From assembly GCA_026315105.1 (NCBI GenBank), contig CM048750.1:400146502-400210501 (forward strand): a stretch of 64,000 nt of DNA, written 5' to 3'. How positions within the stretch are numbered: position 1 is the first letter of the stretch; each line of letters begins with the position of its first letter. The stretch comes from Locusta migratoria. Lineage: Eukaryota > Arthropoda > Insecta > Orthoptera > Acrididae. Positions 58,088 to 64,000 of this stretch are shown piece after piece. A program made the translations under genes and the position numbers. A model generated the notes under the pieces. That model did not search any database. It saw nothing but the letters and a program-made list of their open reading frames with translations, and was not told where the DNA came from.

Positions 58088-58365
58088 GCAAAGCATTTGT
58101 GTGTGTTTTTCTTTGTGTGTCTATCAATGTACCTTTTTCGCCTTGTAAGTAATCTCTATTTTTTATATAAACACAAAAATTACACATACCAATGATCAAA
58201 TCAGGAGGAGGAAACAATGAGATTACAGAGACAGTGTGGATATACAGAAAAAGGAAGAGCAAGTGGAAGATCACGAAGTGGAGGTAGATGGGAAGGAAGA
58301 GATTGCTGGGGAGTGGGAGGAGGGCAGAGGTGGAAAGAGAGAGGGTAAGAGGAGAAAGACTTTAA

Positions 58366-58724
58366 CCCTTTCAACCCCAAATTTCTCATTAACTGATGAA
58401 CGAAAATATTTCTTGCATTATTCTGTACACAATGATTGGAATAATGTATATTTGAAATGATTTTTGATCACTTTTAGTTTAGGGAGGCAAATTTGTGATT
58501 ACACCATATATGGCATCATTGGGCAGGATATCTTTCCTTTATCATAACATTTTCAAAACTGTTTACTACTAATTTAGACATTGGACAATTATTTAGTAAT
58601 GAAATTTTTAAATTAGTCACAATGAATTGTTGGAAATCCTGCAGTGTTGTTTACAATCTTTGGACAAATGGTTGTGGCTAGAGGAACAGATAAAGATGAC
58701 GTTGCTACACTGGGAGGGAGAGGG
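58366..58724. mobile_element. TTAA-flanked MITE (piggyBac-like)
   Basis: TTAA at 58362-58365 and 58725-58728. Ends are CCCTTTCAACCCC and, inverted, CCCTCTCCCTCCC. The CCC-starting ends with a TTAA target are the hallmark of piggyBac-type elements. 359 bp with no transposase. Confidence 0.65.
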
Positions 58725-58728
58725 TTAA

Positions 58729-59289
58729 ACAGAAAGTTGGAAAAAAGACAATGCTGGGATTCAAAACTAGGACTAGTGGCATACAAGTTATGTTTCAGCA
58801 AAGTTGTATTTATGCCTTCTAGTCTGACACGGCGCAAAATACTGTTACTGAAACAAGTATCCTGCAGCTGGAGAAACTCTCCCATGGCCTGTATATCAAT
58901 TATGTCAAAGGTTTTCCCGTTATTTTAAATGAGTTTCATTTCCAATCGAGGTTTCATATGTGCAAACAATATACGAAATGCAAGGTGACAGAGAAGGAGC
59001 AAAAGGAAGTGGAAAGAGAGTGAAAATGGATGTAGAGGATTGTGGGAGGAAATAGACAGAGAGACTGGAGGATATTAGAACATACATCCAATTTTCATGC
59101 ATATTTTGCTATTGTGAAGCATTATCAGGTTAGTTAGTTATTTAAAAAAAAAAAGTGAATTTGTGTTGATACGATGCATACAATTGTTTGGTATAATGAA
59201 TGTAAACATTCCTTAGCACCACAAAGTCAGGCAACTCACTGTGACCAGAAAAGGACCACATTAAAGTGTGTGAGTAGTATATTGCTCAC
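58729..59289. other. ft intron, no recognised feature
   Basis: Sequence directly downstream of the exon at 59290-59844. Nothing recognised. Confidence 0.5.
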
Positions 59290-59844
59290 CTTGATGATCT
59301 GTAAGCCCACCGGTGCCTTCTCTGGCACCGGCGAGAAGTACCGGTCCGTCTCAAATTCCGGGGAATTGTTGTTGGCGTCGACGACGTCGACTGTGACGAG
59401 GCACTCCGAGGACATGGGCGGTTTGCCATTGTCAGTGGCAGTGACAGTGAAGGAATATTGGTTCTCGGGCGAGCGGTCCAGTGAGGCACTGTGCTTGTAG
59501 CGTAGCCGCCGCTTGGAGAAGATGTCCCCACTTGCCGGGTCGACGGTGAACGTATCTGAGGGCTGCTGGAGTGCGTACGATATGACCGAGTTGGGGCCCT
59601 GCTTGTCACGGTCTGTAGCCACCACGCGCCCAACAAATACCGCTTCAAACTGCTGTCGTTGCTGCTGGCTCCGCCCAGAAGTCCCCACTTCGCTATCGAC
59701 ATCGTTCGTGCCACTCCCGGTAGTTGTTTCTGGCACACTGAAGCTGTAGTAGGAATGCTCGAACTCAGGTGCATTGTCATTCTGGTCCTGGACGGTGACA
59801 GTGAGTGGCGTCTCGGCACGCCACGATCCGTCCACTGCAGCCAC
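59290..59844 (-). CDS. ft: ft exon: end of one cadherin repeat, one full repeat, start of the next
   Basis: 185 codons, phase 0 on both sides; acceptor ACACAG before GTGGCT, donor AAG|GTGAGC. It opens with a repeat end (DQNDNAPEF, residues 20-28), then a complete cadherin repeat with VGRVVATDRD, FTVDPASGDIF and VTATDNGKPP, ending in DANNNSPEF, and starts the next repeat (RYFSPVPEKAPVG). Two oddities: about 30 extra Ser/Gln/Gly-rich residues (roughly residues 40-70) lie between the first strand and the VGRVVA strand, and the usual DxNDN calcium motif reads DANNN, so one acidic ligand is Asn. This is the most upstream exon seen. The acceptor shows that more exons lie beyond the right edge of the window. 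Confidence 0.93.
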
Positions 59845-60496
59845 CTGTGTGTAAAAGGCAGGAAGGGACGTCAGTACAGGTAGAGTGTGTAAGACGACTG
59901 CTCCAAATTACCATTTAATTACAAGATAACAAACAGATCACTGTTCAAAAATTATACAGAAACATCAACATGAAAAATATTTTTTATGAGACCCTTAAAT
60001 TTCAATTTAATTGACAATAAGTAAAGTTGCATCAGAAGGTACTTGTTTAGTCGAGTTATGTTCTTGGTGAAATTAACAAAAAATAATATAAGTTTATGAA
60101 TAAGTTACACAATTACAAAGAGTTTTCATTGAAAATTCTTTTATCATTACAGACAAGATGATTTTTCATAACTACTAACTTATGTGGTGATACTACAGGA
60201 GAAACAACCTGAAATGTAGCAATAGATATTGGAGGGATTAATAATAATATCAAATTATCTTATTAATGAAAAGTGATGTAAATAAATTGACAATGATGTT
60301 CAAACAACAAGATTTCTGTCTAACTACACAAATGAAAAATTGTTGAGAATACTGTAGTTTAATCACTCTGGAGCAAATTAAATACTTCAGTCTAAATTTT
60401 AACTAGAACACTTATAACAATAGCAATTGTTGACAACAACATTTCGTTAACAAGTTTGACTACATATTGGATCACTGTGCTCAGTTACTGTGTAGT
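59845..60496. other. ft intron upstream of the first visible exon
   Basis: AT-rich; nothing recognised. Confidence 0.5.
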
Positions 60497-60732
60497 AATA
60501 TGTGGATGATGAACGGCAGTCAGTCACAAATATTTATTCATTATAGCGTATCTAGGTTTTGGTCACTGTGTGACCATTTTCAATGTTTTAAGGAAATTGG
60601 TTTAAAACATATAAAACTTCATGTTTAAAGATTATTTTCACAAACAATGAGAATGGTTGCACAGCTTCCAAAATCTAAATATGCAATAATGACAAATATT
60701 TGCGAATGATTGTTGTTCATCATCCACATATT
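60497..60732. mobile_element. Short fold-back element
   Basis: AATATGTGGATGATGAAC (60497-60514) and its exact inverted copy (60715-60732), with weaker matching for a further 30 bases inwards (CACAAATATTT.TTCATTAT). The centre has its own hairpin TGGTCAC/TGT/GTGACCA. About 236 bp, non-coding. Confidence 0.65.
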
Positions 60733-62169
60733 TCATTAACATTTAGTAAGTAGTTAGAGAAACCATCATAACAGAGGTGGTCAAATTGGAATTGTAAAAA
60801 ATAAATGAAAAACTCATTATCCCTTGTTATCAGATAGTAAGATCCTGTGCAATCTACATATGAATATAAAGAATCAAAACAATATTATATTGGGATCGAA
60901 AGCTATTAAGCCAGCAACTTTCCCATGACAAAAGTCATTGAAAGGTAATCATTCAATAAGGATGAGCTGAGAGTCAGGCTGTTATCTTCACTTTTATAAT
61001 CAGAATCCAGTAAGAAATTTATTTTGTTTGCAAATTATAACTCAGCCGATATCAAGTAGTTCACAAGAACAAAAATCTGGAAAAAGAAGAAACTGCAGTA
61101 CAATTTTTTTAAGACAAAATTTCGTCCAAACTCAACAAAAGTATAATTAAGAAATTATTTGGATTGTTCATTCTGATATGATTTCATGTCAACTGCAAAA
61201 ATTAAATACCTCCATTGAAAAAAGTTTCTTTTATTTTAAAGTATTTCAATGATTTTAAATTATATTTTTGTGATGTGAGAAGCTACAAGCATGTTCTGAA
61301 ATACAGAAATGATATGCAACGAATTTAACTGTCACATTTCAAGGGATGTTTGTGGTATTTTCCTTAAGTGATTTCATTTTTCTTCTTTGTCAGATATCTG
61401 AAGATGCCCAAACTGGGCAAAATTTGTCATTGAAATAAAAAATATTTGCAGTCAAGATGTTCTTTTATTCAAGAATTTAAGTGATTTATGGAAAAAAATG
61501 AATATCTAAATTGATTCGCTCAGACACGAATTTGAAACACCATCTTCACAGAAAAATCATCGTGCCATCTTCTCGACTACAAATTTTGGTAACCTTTGGT
61601 AAAATGAAGTAGTTTCCTACAGTGACACAGTCTCCAGTATATATAGGCACCCAAATCACTGGAGTTTCACTCTAACCATGGCCATACAACTGCCACCCAC
61701 AAATGGTGGACGTCAGTTGCGCTGCACCACATCCTAATTGGTGCCAGCCCAAACATTATCGAGTATGGATGATGTTACGTGGGGTAGGGATAACATAGTT
61801 CTGGTGCCTGTGAAATCTTCCTCAAAATATTCTGAGACAACACAGTAGCGGTGGAGTAACTCCATTGAAAGTCCAATGCCGTATACGAACAAACAAATAC
61901 ACACCGTCGAGCTATCTGTTCCCGGTGAGAGGCTGTGGCAGAAATGTCAGGTGGACCTACTCTACATAAGAATACCTCCACCAGATGTCCGAAAGGTGTC
62001 CCAGCTGCATGCGAGTCAAGTCGCAACCACGGACTTCGATGAACAAGTACCCTGTCATCGGCACAGATTGAAGTGTCCGGTAACTCGTCAGTATGGGCTA
62101 ACTTAACTGCATGGTAAATACACAGAACGAGGGATATATTCTTACAACTGTGCAGACCTCAGTGTCTCA
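60733..62169. other. ft intron, mostly unrecognised; one hairpin remnant
   Basis: CTGAAGATGCCCAAACTGGG with CAAAATTTG and AATAAAAAA at about 61399-61445 is a decayed hairpin-module repeat. 61570-62120 is more GC-rich and could be a repeat, but I cannot name it. Confidence 0.35.
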
Positions 62170-62480
62170 TGCCACCTACCTGTATGTCTACCTTGGTGTG
62201 TCTGCGTGTGTATAAGTGTGAGTGTGCTTATTTACCTTTCCTTTTTTCCCCTAAGGTAAGTCCTTCCACTCCCGGGATTGGAATGACTCCTCATCCACTC
62301 CCCTAAAACCCACATCCTTTCCTTTTCCCCCTCCTTCCTTTCACTTTTCCTGATTAAGTGGTCAACGGTTGTGAAAGCTTGATTGTGTGTGTTTTTATTT
62401 GTGTTTTTGTGACTATCAACGAGCCTGTCCTTTGGGTAAGTTGCTCGATCTCTATTTTTGTACATATTTATACCACGAGG
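62170..62480 (+). repeat. Penelope tail unit (plus orientation)
   Basis: CCTTTTTTCCCCTAAGGTAAG, TCCCGGGATTGGAATGACTC and GTGAAAGCTTGATTGTGTGT match the tail units at 38132-38461 and 57880-58172. The hairpin core is mutated (CTGATTA). It abuts, in opposite orientation, the PLE body at 62560-64000. Confidence 0.7.
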
Positions 62481-62616
62481 AATGTTTCCTTCTATAATAA
62501 CAAAGTGAAGTGGATATTGTGACACAGAGTTGCAAGGAAGACATGAATTGGAGAGAAACAGGAAAATGAGTGGGGAAGGAGGAGGGATGTTAGGCTTAGA
62601 GTGTAGGGATGGCAAG

Positions 62617-63048
62617 TTATCTTAAATTGAGACCAGGATGGTTGAGGGGGCTGTAGAATGTCTTGAAGGCACAACTCTGATCTGTGCAGTTCAGAAAAGC
62701 TGTTGGTGGAGCAGAGGATCCAGATGGCTCAGGTAGTAAAGCAGCCATTGAAATCCAGAGTGCCACAGAGTGGTCCATATTGCTTTTCACCACAGTTTCG
62801 CAGTGGCCATTCATCCTGATGGACAGCTGGTTTATCGTCATACCAATATAAAAAGCTGAGCAATGATTGCAGCACAGTTCGTAAATCATGTGGCTGCTTT
62901 CACAGATGGCCCGACCTCTGATGGGGTAGGATAAGCCTGTGACAGGACTGGAACAGGAAGCGCTGGGTGGGTGGATTGGGCAGGTTTTGCATTCTCTTCC
63001 CACAAAGATGTGATACCTGTGGTCAGGAGTTGGGATTGAGAGTGACAT
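62617..63048 (-). pseudogene. PLE copy 3 GIY-YIG endonuclease, open part
   Basis: 143 codons open. The Cys/His-rich linker (ECKTCPIHP, ASCSSPVTGLSYPIRG) precedes the nuclease core MIYELCCNHCSAFYIG...LSIRMNGH, in the order known for PLE proteins. The C-terminus continues SNMDHSVALW. The upstream RT lies in other frames. Confidence 0.85.
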
Positions 63049-63583
63049 AGGGATGGACTAGGAGGAGTTCGAAGGATCTTGCGTAGGATATTTCTCATTT
63101 CAGAGCATGATGACAGATAATCAAAGCCCTGGTGGAGGATGTGATTTAGCTGTTCCAGTCTGGGGTGGTATTGAGTGACAAGAAATAAAGTCTTTGTGAC
63201 TGGTTACTGGGGTTGGAGGGAGGATTGGTGGTGTGTCGGGATATGGCACGGGACTATGTCATGAGGCTAATGTCTATCTGTGAAGGCCTTCAGCATATTT
63301 AGTAAGGGACTTATCACTGTAAATTTGCCATCCATGAGTAGCAAGACTGTATGGTAGGGATTTTTTATGTGGAATGGGTGGCATCTGTCAAAGTGCAGGT
63401 ACTGCAGGTAATTAGTTGGTTTAAAGCAGACAGACTTGTAGATGAAACTGTCAGTGAGGTTGAGGTTAACATCCAAGAAGGTGACCTGCTGAGTTGAGAA
63501 CAACCGAGTGTTGGGGGAGAAGGAGTTGAGGTTGTGAAGGAACGAGGATAAGGTGTCCTGGCCCTGGGTCTAAATCATGAAAG

Positions 63584-63593
63584 GATCATCAAT
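63584..63593. repeat. SINE target-site duplication (left)
   Basis: GATCATCAAT; second copy at 63794-63803. Confidence 0.9.
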
Positions 63594-63793
63594 GCCGGCC
63601 GCGGTGGCCAAGGTGACTGAGGCGCTTCAGTCACAGTCAGCATGGCCACTACGGTCGGGGGTTCGAATCCCCCCTCGGGCATGGATATTTGTGCCGTCTT
63701 TAGTCTTAGCTAGTTCATAAGTAGTTTGTAAGCTTAGGGACTGATGACCTCGTAGTTAAGTCCCATAAGTTGTACATACATTTGAACATTTTT
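63594..63793 (+). mobile_element. tRNA-derived SINE in PLE copy 3 active-site codons
   Basis: 200-bp copy of the family at 43096-43299: GCCGGCCGCGGTGGCCAAGG head, B-box GGTTCGAATCC and the end CATTTGAACATTTTT. It is flanked by the 10-bp duplication GATCATCAAT, which on the PLE strand is ATTGATGATC, i.e. the Ile-Asp-Asp codons of FIDD. Orientation is opposite to the PLE. Confidence 0.92.
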
Positions 63794-63803
63794 GATCATC
63801 AAT
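63794..63803. repeat. SINE target-site duplication (right)
   Basis: GATCATCAAT, identical to 63584-63593. Confidence 0.9.
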
Positions 63804-64000
63804 GAACCTGAACCAGACCAGGGTTTTGAGATTTTTGGAGGTTAGGAAGGTTTCCTCTAGATGCTCCATAAATAGGTTGGCATAGGAGGGTGCCATTCGG
63901 GTACCTTGGATGTGCCGTGGATTGGATTGTCTACTTTTCCTTCACAGAAAAATAATTTTTTGGTAGGACATAGTAAGTTAGGGTTATAAGGAATGAGGTA

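Larger units (their letters stand above)
55303..58172 (+). mobile_element. Penelope-like element copy 2 with GIY-YIG region and tail
   Basis: Starts with the PLE N-terminal region (homologous to 52320-52440), RT blocks (LPKIHKPQHPGHPIVAGYQAPTK, LVTIDATFSYTNIPHTQG), active-site FIDDIF (56657-56675) interrupted by a 51-bp insertion, IWTQSEEELQNFLANLN, then the Cys-rich YNCSRCKTSP-like linker and a GIY-YIG remnant (TCDCTHVIYQLTCLHCEAFFVGLTSNKLSI, 57460-57545) in which the usual Y.G reads FVG. It ends with a TG-rich stretch and the tail unit (57880-58172) also seen in the palindrome at 37791-38461. Same orientation as PLE copy 1. Confidence 0.85.
119..59844 (-). other. ft: Fat/FAT4-type atypical cadherin gene, 3' part (ten exons, both ends outside window)
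   Basis: Ten exons read from high to low coordinates join without any frame correction into 1039 codons. Introns in gene order are about 15.1, 7.1, 0.56, 11.7, 2.9, 1.7, 2.6, 13.8 and 1.25 kb. All are phase 0, so each exon is a multiple of three. The predicted protein follows the C-terminal cadherin repeats of FAT4/Fat one after another, including poorly conserved repeat ends that lack the usual calcium motif, then the domain after the repeats and a Cys-rich start of the EGF region. Fat is a very large single-pass membrane cadherin that binds Dachsous and controls Hippo signalling and planar polarity (family knowledge). The first exons, EGF/LamG domains, membrane span and cytoplasmic tail are not in the window. 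Assignment to Fat rather than Fat-like/kugelei rests on remembered similarity to FAT4, not on a search. Confidence 0.9.
62560..64000 (-). mobile_element. Penelope-like element copy 3 (runs off the window)
   Basis: Minus strand from the right edge: MAPSYANLFMEHLEETFLTSKNLK, VWFRFIDD (RT active site, interrupted by a SINE), TQQVTFLDVNLNLTDSFIYKSVCFKPTNYLQYLHFDRCHP (RT thumb), then the GIY-YIG endonuclease: CESSHMIYELCCNHCSAFYIGMTINQLSIRMNGH (62820-62905) with conserved Y-I-G and downstream Arg. Frame breaks exist, but this is the least decayed endonuclease in the window. Confidence 0.88.

Noticed and set aside
1..64000. CRISPR arrays, operons, phage or other prokaryotic systems
   Set aside because: Sequence is clearly animal: spliced cadherin exons, LINEs, SINEs, PLEs and microsatellites. 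No regularly spaced direct repeats were seen.

Overview
The window is animal (arthropod) nuclear DNA. Small GC-rich coding exons with canonical splice sites sit in long AT-rich introns packed with retroelements. The tRNA-derived SINE, the RTE, CR1 and I-type LINEs and the several Penelope-like elements point to a large-genome insect, most likely an orthopteran such as Schistocerca. That species guess is an inference from repeat types, not proven by the window.

Host gene. Ten consecutive minus-strand exons (59844 down to 119) encode 1039 codons of one giant atypical cadherin. Order, spacing and idiosyncratic motifs match the C-terminal third of the extracellular region of vertebrate FAT4 and Drosophila Fat (ft, 'cadherin-related tumor suppressor'): about the last seven to eight cadherin repeats, the membrane-proximal domain after the repeats, and the cysteines that open the EGF/LamG region. 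Both ends of the gene lie outside the window. Every intron is phase 0 and one has a GC-AG donor. No other host gene was recognised.

Mobile DNA by region. 2.3-9.5 kb: an old Penelope-like element (PLE) on the plus strand, broken by a near full-length RTE on the minus strand (11-bp target duplication), an inverted PLE-tail hairpin and another LINE that itself carries a tRNA-like fold-back. 9.5-14.9 kb: a decayed I-type LINE with gag, endonuclease, RT and RNase H. 15-23 kb: a fold-back element, two mariner fragments joined in inverted orientation, and a 1.6-kb TA-flanked transposon. 24.6-31 kb: an RTE copy split by a 5.7-kb insertion that contains a Ty3/Gypsy element with two LTRs. 31-34 kb: PLE tails, an integrase fragment and an LTR. 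37.8-38.5 kb: a near-perfect 330-bp-arm palindrome of a PLE tail. 38.8-41 kb: a decayed DDE transposase and a PLE fragment. 42-43.7 kb: an RTE with a SINE inside. 44.5-52 kb: RTE and CR1 LINEs nested in each other. 52-58 kb: two PLE copies in the same orientation separated by an RTE. 58-64 kb: a TTAA-flanked MITE, a fold-back and a minus-strand PLE with a SINE in its RT active-site codons.

All mobile coding regions seen are broken by stops, frameshifts or truncation. The cadherin exons are intact. I found no evidence for a new multi-gene system. The most unusual signals are repeated inverted-dimer PLE tails, a recurring hairpin module resembling part of a hammerhead ribozyme core, two independent SINE-type insertions at the same PLE active-site codons, and the unidentified 5.7-kb insertion.
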